Positions 18,628-29,389 of a stretch of 49,879 nt of DNA are shown in pieces. The notes beneath the pieces are model-generated. The model worked only from the letters and a program-made list of their open reading frames with translations, ran no database searches and was not told the DNA's origin. The position numbers and the translations under genes are program-made. The stretch spans positions 1 to 49,879 of the forward strand of contig NZ_BBAG01000020.1 in assembly GCF_001311135.1 (NCBI RefSeq), written 5' to 3'. The DNA is from Secundilactobacillus paracollinoides DSM 15502 = JCM 11969. GTDB taxonomy: Bacteria; Bacillota; Bacilli; Lactobacillales; Lactobacillaceae. Position 1 is the stretch's first letter; every line of letters begins with the position of its first letter.

Positions 18628-18885
18628 ATGCAGACCTACACTGTCTTCGAAGCTAAACACAACCTGCTGCAAATTATTAGACAAGTGAATGAAACAGCAC
18701 ACCCTGTATTCATAACAGCAACGGATGAGTCCAAACCAGCTGTAATCATTTCTAAAACTGAATGGGATAGCATCACTGAAACCTTGGCACTGGCAAACAA
18801 TGGGACGTTACAAAAAGTTTTCGAACGACAACAGGACAACTCAGGGGTTACTAATGCGGATGATTTGAATTGGGATGACCTGTAA
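18628..18885 (+). CDS. YefM/Phd-type antitoxin, orphan
   Basis: This 85-residue protein has the prevent-host-death layout: MQTYTVFEAKHNLLQIIRQV at the N terminus, which forms the DNA-binding dimer in this family, followed by the PAVIISKTEWDSITETL segment. AAAGGAG precedes the ATG. In the usual locus a Txe/YoeB or Doc toxin follows within a few bases; here the next 300 nt contain stop codons and no toxin-like frame, so it seems to be a solitary antitoxin or the survivor of a decayed pair. Confidence 0.85.
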   Translation: MQTYTVFEAKHNLLQIIRQVNETAHPVFITATDESKPAVIISKTEWDSITETLALANNGTLQKVFERQQDNSGVTNADDLNWDDL

Positions 18886-19211
18886 GCGATTGTTTTCGAG
18901 GAAACACCTAAAGTTAAACATTGGAGTCGAATAATCGTGTCAATTGCCCGTGACCAATAGTGAGTTGGTTTTGGACAAGGTTTTTTTAATGTTGGTGACT
19001 CAAATAGTGCTGACATGTTACTTCGTTGCTCTGTTTGGTCTTGCAAGACGAGGTGGGGTGCTCCGACAAGGTAGAATGGCGCCATTACGCGACGATCTTT
19101 GAAAGCCCGAATATATGAAATAAGCGTTCATAGCAGCGATATGAAGCCAGTAACTTAATCGTGATTGTTAACCAGTCCATCGTAAGAAGCATTACTGCCT
19201 AGTATCTGACA
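18886..19211. other. Intergenic stretch after the orphan antitoxin
   Basis: About 325 nt with no plausible gene. The minus-strand open frame across this region has no recognisable features and overlaps the antitoxin, so I treat it as spurious. It could be the eroded site of a lost toxin gene. Confidence 0.4.
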
Positions 19212-19368
19212 AGCAGTCGAGGGCGGATTCTCTTCAAACTTGGTTTAAAGCTAATGTGATGCTTAACTTATCTGAAAAGTAAGCTCAACATTAGTGGAAT
19301 GCAGCAATTTGGCACGGAGCTGTGGCGAGCCACTTCAGCGGAGTGCCAAATTGCGGAATGTAACGGAC
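19212..19368 (+). repeat. Collapsed class A repeat (both inner hairpins lost)
   Basis: D block (GCAGTCGAGGGCGGATTCTC) and spacer are intact, but the cloverleaf is reduced to its outer stem: GCAATTTGGCAC pairs with GTGCCAAATTGC across a short remainder. The base pair that differs from other copies (GCAATTT against GCGATTT) is changed on both arms. Confidence 0.75.
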
Positions 19369-19534
19369 TATCACCTAACAATGGAAAGCTCCCTTGGGCA
19401 CTTTTTGATTATTCCAAACAGACGGTTATCAAGAAAAACGTGCCACTTACGATAACTATTGACCCACTTACGCAAGAATCGTTGCCAAGCCCGCAATTAA
19501 AGGGTTTAATAAGAGCCATGGAGGGGAGCCGCAC

Positions 19535-19986
19535 ATGACAAGAGTCCGCATTGAAATTGATGATCGCCTGACCGACAAAGAAATTGTGATCCGCACGCCG
19601 GTCTATGACGCTGATGTTAAGCGCCTGTCGCAACAGCTTCAGGCGGCTGATAAGGTTCAGCCGCAGCTGCGGTTTTTTAAGGGTGACACGGAATACTACC
19701 TCGACGTCAACGACATCCTTTTCTTTGAGACGGAGGACCGGCAGATCAATGCGCATACGGTGATGATATTTTTGAGATTCACTACCGCCTGTATGAACTG
19801 GAAGATTTGTTGCCAGCGACTTTTATGCGAATCTCCAAGTCAGCAATTTTAAACACGACGAAGATCTTCGCGCTGACCCACTCCATTTCAAATAGCCTGG
19901 TGGAATTTCAGCATTCCCAAAAACAGGTCTATGTCTCACGCAAATATTACAAGCCGTTAAAGGCACGTTTGGAGGAACGACGATGA
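19535..19986 (+). pseudogene. LytTR-family DNA-binding regulator, frameshifted
   Basis: The N-terminal part (MTRVRIEIDDRLTDKEIVIR, then FFKGDTEYYLDVNDILFFETEDRQINAHT) and the downstream frame (DDIFEIHYRLYELEDLLP, FMRISKSAILNTTKI) form one LytTR domain protein of about 150 residues once a single indel near 19761 is repaired. The gene ends at the TGA at 19984-19986, overlapping the next start by 4 nt (ATGA). Small LytTR proteins paired with a membrane protein usually act as local transcriptional regulators of envelope-stress functions. A GGAGGGG-like site precedes the ATG. Confidence 0.85.
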
Positions 19987-20732
19987 AACGATTACGAAAT
20001 AAAAACTGGTTCTGGGGGACGTTCTTCATCCTCGGCGCCATCCTGTTGGGTGCCAGTCAACTGAATTTGATTTCTTACCACTTGAGTTTTTGGAGCATTC
20101 TCGCCACCCTGTTTCTGGCGGGCGCCTTGATCGAGAGTTTGATCATGTGGTCGATTGGCGGGATCTTGTTTTCCCTGGCGTTCCTGGGCATCCTGTACGC
20201 GACACCGCTGGGCATCACGCAGTTGGTACCGTGGACGATTCTGGGCATTGCCCTGCTGTTGTGGATCGGGTTGTCGATCATCTTTCATCCAAGACATCAC
20301 TGGCAGCAACAGCAGTGGCGCGAGTGGCACCACCAAGCGCAGGTGCGGCGGCATCATCACGGCGGTTATGGCAATGAAGTCGATGAGGAGACCGTTTCGG
20401 ATGACCAGGCTGAGGTCAATATCGATAGCCGGATGAGCAGTTCGGTGCGGTACATCCAGTCAAATAATCTCAAGCAGGTCAATATTTACGCGTATGCGAC
20501 CGGCCTCAAAGTGTACTTCGATAAAACGATTGTGGCCGGTGACCTCACCGTGAACATCGACGCCCATCTGAGCGGCGTTGACCTCTATTTCCCGCATACC
20601 TGGCATGTCGTCAATAATATTGAAGCGTTTCTTGGGGGTGTTTCCCAGGGAGACGATAGCGGCGGTAATCCTGTGACCGTTTATTTGAACGGGAATGCGG
20701 CGCTGTCTGGGGTGAATGTGCATTATCTATAG
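19983..20732 (+). CDS. LiaF-like membrane protein
   Basis: This 249-residue protein has four hydrophobic segments in the first 100 residues (WGTFFILGAILLG, FWSILATLFLAGALIE, FSLAFLGILYAT, WTILGIALLLWIG), a His/Gln-rich linker, and a C-terminal beta-rich domain (SDDQAEVNIDSRMSSSVRYI through NAALSGVNVHYL) of the type found in LiaF and VraT-like cell-wall stress proteins. It is translationally coupled to the LytTR gene, so the two probably form a membrane sensor/regulator unit. In LiaF proteins the C-terminal domain inhibits a sensor kinase; no kinase is present here. Confidence 0.8.
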   Translation: MKRLRNKNWFWGTFFILGAILLGASQLNLISYHLSFWSILATLFLAGALIESLIMWSIGGILFSLAFLGILYATPLGITQLVPWTILGIALLLWIGLSIIFHPRHHWQQQQWREWHHQAQVRRHHHGGYGNEVDEETVSDDQAEVNIDSRMSSSVRYIQSNNLKQVNIYAYATGLKVYFDKTIVAGDLTVNIDAHLSGVDLYFPHTWHVVNNIEAFLGGVSQGDDSGGNPVTVYLNGNAALSGVNVHYL

Positions 20733-20737
20733 GTAAC

Positions 20738-20768
20738 AAAAAACGCCCATCATGACGATGAGGCGTTT

Positions 20769-20770
<2 letters not shown>
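20738..20770. terminator. Bidirectional terminator
   Basis: AAAAAACGCC pairs with GGCGTTTTT around a 13-nt loop between convergent genes. The T runs on both strands allow use in both directions. Confidence 0.8.
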
Positions 20771-23046
<2,276 letters not shown>

Positions 23047-23145
23047 GTTGATTCCCCTGAATTCAATTATTAATGTTGACATTATATTTATTTTACCATG
23101 CTGTATTGACGTGCTGACGTATAGCTTTTGTTTGGTTATTGCTTT

Positions 23146-23404
23146 TCGTTGCATTGCGCGATTTGGCACGCCACCGAGAGTGCTCGCGATGAAGCTAATT
23201 CGATTTCTGCTGCGCAGCTCTCGAATGGATCTCCATCGTCTCGCATGTTACTAAATGGCCGAGACCCACGCCCATTAAGTAACATCGACACCACTGCTCC
23301 GTGCCAAATTGCTCCATTCCACTGATAGTCAGCATGCTTATTACTTTGGGTTAAGCATTGAAATTTGATTAATGACAGTTTGGAGATTATCCGCCCTCGA
23401 CTGC
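23146..23404 (-). repeat. Cloverleaf repeat, class A unit with D block
   Basis: D block 23404-23383 and cloverleaf 23323-23146 on the minus strand. Hairpin 1 is GTTACT/AGTAAC where most copies have GTCACT/AGTGAC, a compensated C-G to T-A change. The outer stem has also shifted, with GAGCAGTGG opposing CACTCTCGG. Confidence 0.85.
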
Positions 23405-23537
23405 AAATTACCGACTGACAGCGAACCCAGTTGTGGTGACTATGAAAAGACAGAGTTTTGTATTTGCGATTGAAAGTGGACAATGTTTATTGCTATGGGG
23501 TCTGCAATAGCTCTTGCTGGTATTGACCGCAAATATC

Positions 23538-23640
23538 AGCGAAGTGGAGACGTAGGAGATCCTTGAATTTCTGTAAGACATTCAATAACTTCCCAGAGCG
23601 ACCCCACTACAGCCTGCAGGACCGACCGGCGGAACGCAGC
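23538..23640 (+). repeat. Class B remnant lacking hairpin 1
   Basis: GTGGAGACGTAGGAGATCC is followed by hairpin 2 and the right outer arm (CACTACAGCCTGCAGGACCG). The left outer arm and hairpin 1 are deleted exactly between the two GGAG-containing junction strands. Confidence 0.75.
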
Positions 23641-23667
23641 GGGGGACATGCACGGAATTTCTTGGAT

Positions 23668-23799
23668 ACATTGCGGAAACGTGTTTCGCAAGGCACGGGG
23701 CTAACGTGTAACGGACGATGACCAAAAAGTCAGGCCCGGACTTTTCGGTCATCGTCCGTTACACACCGCCCCTAACCCGCCTTGCTTCACACTCTGGCA
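23668..23799 (-). repeat. C-type long hairpin repeat
   Basis: On the minus strand the arm GTGTAACGGACGATGACC pairs with GGTCATCGTCCGTTACAC; apex TCCGGGCCTGA; internal loop GCGGTG opposite GTTAG. It lies directly upstream of the ABC transporter genes. Confidence 0.8.
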
Positions 23800-23857
23800 T
23801 TTGCAAACCCTTGCCACCTATGATTAAATTACAGTAGCAAAACATTGGGGGTATTCC

Positions 23858-24766
23858 ATGGGCGATATATTAACCGTGCACAATTTGAACAAGAGTTTTG
23901 GCTCCAAGCACGTGCTGCACGACGTCGACTTTACGGTTGGCGAAGGGCGCATTGTGGGCTTGATCGGGCCAAACGGTGCCGGTAAATCGACAATCATGAA
24001 GACAATTTTAGGACTTATTAATTATGAGTCAGGGGAAATTCAGGTTGCTGGCCAGACGGTCACCCCAAGCAGCCACGAGGCGCTCGCGAACGTTGGTGCG
24101 CTGATTGAGTATCCTGGACTTTACCCGTATCTGACAGGGTGGGATCATTTGGACTTATTTGCCAATGGCGACCACCAGTTGATCCACATTCAGCGGATCA
24201 TTTCAAAATTGAACATGGACGATTTTATTAAACGACTGGCCCGGGGCTATTCGGTCGGGATGAAGCAAAAACTCGGTGTGGCCATGGCACTAGTGAACGA
24301 GCCCAGTTTGGTCATTTTGGATGAACCGATGAATGGGCTGGACCCGCAGTCGATCAAGGACCTGCGTGACCTGATTATCGAAGAATCTCAGAAGGGCACC
24401 AGTTTCCTGATTTCATCACATATTCTGAGTGAGCTGGAAAAACTGGCGCAGGACGTGTTGATTATCGACAAAGGGAAAATCGTGAGCGCAACAACCATGC
24501 ATCAGCTGCTGGTCTCACAGGGACGAAACACGATCTTCTTGCAAACGAGCGACGACCCGAAGGCACGCGATTTGTTGAAGGCTGCTTCGTTTGAATTGGA
24601 CGATGGGCCGCAAGTTCGGATCATTGACCGGGCGGATGATACCTTGGCTAGCGCACTGAAGACGCTGATCAATGCCGGCCTCGACGTCAACGACATGCAG
24701 CGTGAGGAAGGCAGTTTGGAATCATCACTGCTGGACCTGCTGGCGAAAGATCGGGTGGCTGACTAA
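23858..24766 (+). CDS. ABC transporter ATP-binding protein (BcrA-type)
   Basis: This 302-residue ATPase shows Walker A GPNGAGKS (37-44), the signature-like YSVGMKQ (131-137), Walker B LVILDE (151-156) and the switch HILSELEKLAQD, in the arrangement of bacitracin/lantibiotic-resistance type exporters (one ATPase plus a small ABC-2 permease). The C-terminal 90 residues form the accessory domain common to that group. The stop codon overlaps the permease ATG (TAATG). Substrate cannot be told; antibiotic or bacteriocin export or self-protection is the usual role. A C-type hairpin repeat covers most of the upstream region. Confidence 0.9.
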   Translation: MGDILTVHNLNKSFGSKHVLHDVDFTVGEGRIVGLIGPNGAGKSTIMKTILGLINYESGEIQVAGQTVTPSSHEALANVGALIEYPGLYPYLTGWDHLDLFANGDHQLIHIQRIISKLNMDDFIKRLARGYSVGMKQKLGVAMALVNEPSLVILDEPMNGLDPQSIKDLRDLIIEESQKGTSFLISSHILSELEKLAQDVLIIDKGKIVSATTMHQLLVSQGRNTIFLQTSDDPKARDLLKAASFELDDGPQVRIIDRADDTLASALKTLINAGLDVNDMQREEGSLESSLLDLLAKDRVAD

Positions 24767-25539
24767 TGGGTAATTTAATACGACAAGAGTTATTTAAACT
24801 ATCACGAAAACACAGTACTTGGATCTGTACCGCGTTGATGATCGTGATGCAGATCGGCTTCGCGGTGCTCGCTAAAAACGACCCGAAGATGGTCAACCCA
24901 GAAGCTGCATTTCAGTCTACGTTTTACGCCAACCCGCTGATCCTCTACTTTATGATTGCGGCCTGCGCCACCATCATCACCATGGAGTTTCAGTACGGCA
25001 CGATTCGCGCGTTGTTGTATCGAAAATACAGCCGCGGTCAGGTGCTCGTCAGCAAATGGGTCTGCATGTTTATTTACAGCGCTTATTGGTACGCACTGAG
25101 CTTTTTCGTTTCGCTTGTGCTGCGGGAATTCATGTTCAAGCACGTGATCAACCTGCATGCGACAACGGACGGCATCAGCGTATTTCGCTACACGGCCATG
25201 GTCGATGGCGGTAAATTCGTCACCCTTTGGCTGTTACTAAGCCTGGTGTTCCTGCTGGCAAACGTCTTCCGAAATTCGGCAGCCGCTGTGTCGGTCGGCA
25301 TCATTGGCTACTTTGCCGCCAACCTGGTGATGCAGATTCTCGTCGTTCTCATTCAAGAATACGACTGGATCAAGTGGAATCCACTCACTATGATGCTCTA
25401 CCCAAGCCTGCTTTCAGACCCTGATACGTACACGAAATTGTTGAACCTAACCAACACCCAGATGTTCTTTGGGAATGTCTTTTACATTGCTTTATTCTTG
25501 TGGATCGGGTATTACTTCTTTAAGAAACGGAATATTTAA
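24766..25539 (+). CDS. ABC-2 type transporter permease
   Basis: This 257-residue integral membrane partner of the preceding ATPase has six hydrophobic stretches, including ICTALMIVMQIGFAVLA, LILYFMIAACATIITMEF and NVFYIALFLWIGYYFF. The segment MEFQYGTIRALLYRKYSRGQVLVSK-like (about 67-92) is the typical first cytoplasmic loop of ABC-2 permeases of bacitracin-type exporters. Intact and overlapping the ATPase gene by one base. Confidence 0.88.
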   Translation: MGNLIRQELFKLSRKHSTWICTALMIVMQIGFAVLAKNDPKMVNPEAAFQSTFYANPLILYFMIAACATIITMEFQYGTIRALLYRKYSRGQVLVSKWVCMFIYSAYWYALSFFVSLVLREFMFKHVINLHATTDGISVFRYTAMVDGGKFVTLWLLLSLVFLLANVFRNSAAAVSVGIIGYFAANLVMQILVVLIQEYDWIKWNPLTMMLYPSLLSDPDTYTKLLNLTNTQMFFGNVFYIALFLWIGYYFFKKRNI

Positions 25540-25547
25540 TTCGTTTT

Positions 25548-25580
25548 GCTCACTGGCTACTTTTGTCGGTGGGCTTTTTG
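25548..25580 (+). terminator. Terminator of the ABC exporter genes
   Basis: GCTCACTG pairs with CGGTGGGC (including G-T wobbles) and is followed by TTTTTG, 9 nt after the stop codon. Confidence 0.65.
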
Positions 25581-25595
25581 TTTGGCGGTATCTTT

Positions 25596-25853
25596 TCGTT
25601 GCATTGCGCGATTTGGCACTCCACCGAGAGTGGCTCGCGAATAAGCTAAGTTGTCTGTCGCTGTGCGCCATACAACTGGATCTTATTCGTCTCGCATGTC
25701 ACTAAATGGCCAAAGGACGGCCATCAAGTGACATCGACACCACGATTCCGTGCCAAATCGTTCCATTCCACTTACAAGCAGCAGACTTGTTACGTTTGGT
25801 TAAGCATCGAAATTTAATTAAGGCCAGTTCGAAGATTATCTGCCCTCGACTGC
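25596..25853 (-). repeat. Cloverleaf repeat, class A unit with D block
   Basis: D block 25853-25831 and cloverleaf 25772-25596 on the minus strand. In hairpin 2 the arm reads AGTTGTATGG with AACTTAGCTTATTCG, against AATTCGA in other copies, again with compensating partners on both sides. Confidence 0.85.
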
Positions 25854-25987
25854 GAATTACCCAATGACTGCAAACCTTGCGATGTTGATTATGAACAGAC
25901 CGAGTCGCGGTAACTTACTGAATGAGGGGAATCTTCTGATAAGCTGAGTATCTATGAGCACATACTTGCAATTAACCGCAAATATAA

Positions 25988-26265
25988 GCGGAGTGGAGCC
26001 GGTCGGCATTGCAGGCAGTAGTGTCGGTGTTTGTTGGCGAGGGTCTTTTCCTCGCCTACAAACACGGGAGACGGAGGAGATCCTTGAATTTCTAGTTTAT
26101 ATTGCGGAAACGTGTTCCGCAGGCCAACTCCCTACTGTGTAAGGCAACTTTGCCAGAAATTCAGCCCGGAATTTCCGGCAAAGTCGCCTTACACTCCGGG
26201 AGTTACCCGGCCTGCTCCACACTCTGGCCTACAGCCTGCAGGGCCGACCGGCGGAACGCAGCGAA
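25988..26265 (+). repeat. Class B repeat split by a C-type hairpin
   Basis: The left part (25988-26099) has the outer arm GCCGGTCGGC, an intact hairpin 1 (GTGTTTGT with ACAAACAC) and GGAGATCCTTGAATTTCTAG. The right part (26230-26265) is ACAGCCTGCAGGGCCGACCG. A C-type element occupies 26100-26229, where hairpin 2's right arm and the junction strand should be. Confidence 0.8.
26100..26229 (-). repeat. C-type long hairpin repeat nested in a class B repeat
   Basis: Arms GTGTAAGGCGACTTTGCC and GGCAAAGTTGCCTTACAC (minus strand) surround an apex with CCGGGC. It is nearly identical to 6782-6911, including its flanks CGGAAACGTGTTCCGC and CTCCACAC. Confidence 0.8.
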
Positions 26266-26276
26266 AGTTATGCACA

Positions 26277-26305
26277 AAAAAAGCACCCACATAATGAGTG
26301 CTCTA
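26277..26305 (-). terminator. Terminator of the hydroxyacid dehydrogenase gene
   Basis: On the minus strand GAGCACTCA pairs with TGGGTGC and is followed by seven T. It lies 16 nt after the stop codon. Confidence 0.8.
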
Positions 26306-26320
26306 ATAGAGAATTCAGTA

Positions 26321-27268
26321 TTAACGCCCAGTAACATCCGCAGTTTCAGCGGTTGGCAAGGTTTCGAACTTTTCGCGGATAAAGCCGGCTGATTCAGCTA
26401 ATTTGGCTTCCTCGGCATCGGTGATCGGTAAGCGGAGGGCTTCGACGACACCGGATTTGCCGATGATGGCGGGGTGGCCGACGTAGGTGTTGTACTTGCT
26501 GCTCCAGCATGAGCAAGGGCAGGCGAGGTTGGCGTCATCCAGAACGGCGCGGCTGAGTTTCACGGCGCAGGTGGCAATGGCGTAGCTCGTGTACCCCTTG
26601 CCGGAGTGAACCGCCCAACCACCGCCACGTGCTTGAGATTCTAATTCTTCAAGGTCTAATCCGCGTTCTTCAGCGAGTTGCGTGATTGGCAGTCCATTAA
26701 CGGAGACGGTGGACCAAGCAACAAATTGTGATTCGCCGTGTTCGCCTAACGTGTAGCCGGAAACGTTCTTCGAGTCGACGTTGAAGTTTTCGCCGACGAC
26801 CTTTTGCATCCGGGCAGTGTCCAGGAAGGTCCCGGTGCCCAGCACTTGGTTGGTGGGAAGACCGGTGGCCTGTTGCAGGTAGTAGGTGATGCAGTCGCAC
26901 GGATTCATGACGTCAATAATGACACCGTTGAAGCCGGACACTTTGATCTTAGGGGCAATGTCTTGGACGATTTCGCGGGTGTATTCAAATTCAGCCCAGC
27001 GGTTGCCGCTGGCGTGGTCGAGGGCGTGAATGTTGCCGGACGTGACAAACAAAATGTCCGTGTCAGCTAACTGTGAGTAGTCGTTGATGCGGATGGTGGT
27101 GTGTGAGTCCAAGCGCGCTTGAGCGTCTTGGAGATCTAATTGCTCAGCGCGGGCCTTTTTCTCATTTTTATCGATCAGCGTTAATTCGTCAGCAATCCCT
27201 TGGCAGACCAGGGTGTAAGCAACTGTGGCGCCGACGTGACCGACACCGATAATACCGTATTTTCTCAT
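26321..27268 (-). CDS. L-2-hydroxyisocaproate dehydrogenase-like L-lactate/malate dehydrogenase family enzyme
   Basis: This 315-residue NAD-dependent enzyme reduces 2-keto acids to L-2-hydroxy acids. Seen: NAD-binding GVGHVG (8-13), Asp150/Arg153 of the proton relay (TFLDTARM) and catalytic His177 (LGEHGES). The segment after the histidine (SQFVAWSTVSVNGLPITQLA) matches my memory of lactobacillar L-HicDH more than ordinary LDH, so branched-chain keto acids are the likely substrates. A cysteine-rich oddity (ACPCSCW, near 258) sits where hydrophobic residues are usual. A GAAGG ribosome site lies before the ATG at 27268. Single gene with its own terminator. Confidence 0.85.
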   Translation of the reverse strand: MRKYGIIGVGHVGATVAYTLVCQGIADELTLIDKNEKKARAEQLDLQDAQARLDSHTTIRINDYSQLADTDILFVTSGNIHALDHASGNRWAEFEYTREIVQDIAPKIKVSGFNGVIIDVMNPCDCITYYLQQATGLPTNQVLGTGTFLDTARMQKVVGENFNVDSKNVSGYTLGEHGESQFVAWSTVSVNGLPITQLAEERGLDLEELESQARGGGWAVHSGKGYTSYAIATCAVKLSRAVLDDANLACPCSCWSSKYNTYVGHPAIIGKSGVVEALRLPITDAEEAKLAESAGFIREKFETLPTAETADVTGR

Positions 27269-27504
27269 ATGTAGAACCTTCTTCTATGTAGTATGTGGAA
27301 TGTGTGTGAAAACTAATTATGTTTTAATGTTGTTCAATTTAACAATGATTGTGGGCCGTGTCAACAGCAAATCGAAAATAAGGGTTGGCCATTCTTCGTA
27401 AAATAACTGGCAAAGCCTGACATACTGGCGTTAGGAGGGCAATAAAAAAACACTATTAAATGATTAATAGCGTTCTAAAGGGTTTACTTATTATTGGGGT
27501 GAAC

Positions 27505-27696
27505 CTATTTTTGCTGTTTTTGATACTTTTCCATTGAACGGCCGCCTTGAATGGCCAGCAGATATTGGTGCGCGTATTGGTTGCGGGCGATGATCTTCCG
27601 TAACAGAAAGACCATCCCAATCACGCTGATATCGATGAGTAACAGGACAGTAAAGGCGATTCCAATAAACTTCAATACACTGAGAATGATCATCAT
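27505..27696 (-). CDS. Small single-pass membrane protein, unknown function
   Basis: This 63-residue protein has one long hydrophobic segment (about residues 3-32, IILSVLKFIGIAFTVLLLIDISVIGMVFLL) that could form one or two helices, followed by a basic, Gln-rich cytoplasmic tail ending EKYQKQQK. A GAGGGAT sequence precedes the ATG at 27696. I do not recognise the family. It is a monocistronic gene divergent from the membrane protein at 27936. Confidence 0.55.
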   Translation of the reverse strand: MMIILSVLKFIGIAFTVLLLIDISVIGMVFLLRKIIARNQYAHQYLLAIQGGRSMEKYQKQQK

Positions 27697-27935
27697 GCGA
27701 CATCCCTCGTTTCCATTAGAGTTGCGTTACGTAGGCGTTTGTGAGACCTGCTGGTAATGCGTTCACCACTGGGGTAAACTTATCGGTGGTTCGTTAATGG
27801 TTATAGAATAGCGTTGAAATCGTAAGGATTTGTGTCGATTTTTTAAAGAAATTCCTAATATTCTGTGGTCAAAGTGTGAAGACCGTGTTGCAATCATTCA
27901 AAATAAGGAAAGAGTTTGAATAAAGAGGAGAAATT

Positions 27936-28514
27936 ATGGGACTTATCTTGTACGTCATCCTATTATGGGGCATTTATCGGGTGACCAGAAAGGCGTTTGA
28001 ATTCGAGAAAACGAGTCGGATGGAACAGGTCATCATCCCGGGGTACTCGCTGATCATGTTTCTGGTGACAATGGACTGGAATGCGCCAAGTATTGGTTTG
28101 TTAGCGATTCTGGCAGTCGTTGCGTTTGGCATCGCGTGGTTTCAAGCCGCTGGAACGGAAATCAAGGTGACCGGTGAATTAGATCGGTATCATCGGCCAG
28201 AAGTCCTATTGAAGAAGAACTGGCAGTACGTGGTCGGTTGGGCGGCCGTTTTCTTGATCGGCTTTGCGGTCGGGGTGGTGCCTGCCGGCAAATTTAGTTT
28301 GACTGAATTGGCTTCTGAATTGGGACAGGAAGTGCGAGAAGACCTATTCACCTTTATGAAGTTCGGTAGCAGCTACGACTGGTACGTTTGGGCGATTTCA
28401 GGGATTTCCAGCTACGCCTACACCTGGCTGCTGAAACGGCGGGAACCGACCATTGAAAAAGCGTTGGCACATCAAGAATCGCGGCGTGGACGACGTAAAA
28501 AAGAGCCGAAGTAA
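27936..28514 (+). CDS. Integral membrane protein, unknown function
   Basis: The 192-residue product has about four hydrophobic segments (GLILYVILLWGIYRV, IIPGYSLIMFLVTM, IGLLAILAVVAFGIAWF, YVVGWAAVFLIGFAVGVV), a periplasmic or cytoplasmic polar stretch, and a strongly basic C terminus (ESRRGRRKKEPK). AGAGGAG precedes the ATG. The stop codon lies in the loop of the downstream terminator hairpin, so the last codons are part of the stem. No family is recognised. Confidence 0.7.
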   Translation: MGLILYVILLWGIYRVTRKAFEFEKTSRMEQVIIPGYSLIMFLVTMDWNAPSIGLLAILAVVAFGIAWFQAAGTEIKVTGELDRYHRPEVLLKKNWQYVVGWAAVFLIGFAVGVVPAGKFSLTELASELGQEVREDLFTFMKFGSSYDWYVWAISGISSYAYTWLLKRREPTIEKALAHQESRRGRRKKEPK

Positions 28515-28530
28515 ATTCGGCTCTTTTTGT
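28498..28530. terminator. Terminator overlapping the gene end
   Basis: AAAAAGAGCCGAA pairs with TTCGGCTCTTTTT; the stop codon TAA forms the loop. Flanking A and T runs make it usable on both strands, for 27936 and for the L,D-transpeptidase gene. Confidence 0.85.
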
Positions 28531-28541
28531 TTGACTGATTT

Positions 28542-29099
28542 TTAGTGGATCACAACCTTCGTCCCAACCGGTACGTGGGTGTACAGCCACTTCGCATCCG
28601 GGATAGCGAGTCGAATGCAGCCGTGAGAAGCCTTGTGACCCAATTTTTTGGCCTCTGACGTGATGTATTGCCCCTTGCCATTGATTGGCACGCTATGGAA
28701 CAGGTAAGTGCCGTGGCCTTTCCATGAAACGTAGTAGCGGGCACCGCCCAGCGGACCGCCGAAACGAAGGCCGTGTTCGGCTTGAATGTGGTAGGTACCC
28801 TTTGGCGTCGGCGTGCTGGTTTTGCCGGTAGAACAGTTCATGATATAAGTGATTTTATTCTTGTAGTGAAAGTAAACTCGCTGGCGTTTTGTGCTGACGT
28901 AGAGCCAAGTGCCCTTATGCGTTTTGAAACTCGGGTAGGCTTTATTCTGCGACGGTTTGCGCCAATTGATCACCTTGGCGGTTGCGGCCTGTGCGGTGGA
29001 AGTTGAAGTGGCGGCCTTTAGGCTGAGACCGCCGATAAGCATACCTGAAGTGAGTACGAGTGTCGTTGCAACTTTAGTAATGGTCCTCATTTTAATCAC
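28542..29099 (-). CDS. L,D-transpeptidase (YkuD domain)
   Basis: This 185-residue exported protein has a signal peptide at about residues 1-38 (TLVLTSGMLIGGLSLKAA then AQA). The catalytic core carries SHGCIRL with nucleophile Cys161 and the upstream His135 in YLFHSVP. YkuD enzymes cross-link peptidoglycan or anchor proteins by an L,D-transfer insensitive to most penicillins. A GGGGAAG lies 5-6 nt before the GTG at 29099; the ATG at 29090 would be 14 nt away, so GTG is the better start. Shares a bidirectional terminator with the convergent membrane protein gene. Confidence 0.9.
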   Translation of the reverse strand: MIKMRTITKVATTLVLTSGMLIGGLSLKAATSTSTAQAATAKVINWRKPSQNKAYPSFKTHKGTWLYVSTKRQRVYFHYKNKITYIMNCSTGKTSTPTPKGTYHIQAEHGLRFGGPLGGARYYVSWKGHGTYLFHSVPINGKGQYITSEAKKLGHKASHGCIRLAIPDAKWLYTHVPVGTKVVIH

Positions 29100-29207
29100 A
29101 TTCTTCCCCAGAAAGTATGTTGCTTTACAGTAATTATACCGCTTACATTATTGGCAGGACAATGGGTTAAATGGTTGATCTACTTATTTGAAGCTTTGCT
29201 GTTTAGG

Positions 29208-29375
29208 TCCGTTGCATTGCGCGATTTGGCACTCCGTTGCAGAGCGTGGAGACAGGCGCCTAGGGAGCGGAGCAGAAGTGAGTCTGACCGTAAAAGTCCG
29301 GGTTTGACTTTTGCGGTCAGACTCACTTCTGTAGTAGCCCCCTGCCTGTCGGAACGCGTTTCAGCTATGTTGCCA
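29208..29375 (+). repeat. C-type long hairpin repeat
   Basis: Begins with GCGCGATTTGGCACTCCG, as A units do. Arms AGAAGTGAGTCTGACCG and CGGTCAGACTCACTTCT, apex TCCGGGTTTGA, flank GGAACGCGTTTCAGCTATGT. Tandem with the A unit at 29390. Confidence 0.8.
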
Positions 29376-29389
29376 GAAATACTGGTAGG

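Noticed and set aside
18886..19085. Toxin gene after the YefM antitoxin
   Set aside because: Frames contain several stops and show no Txe/YoeB or Doc residues.
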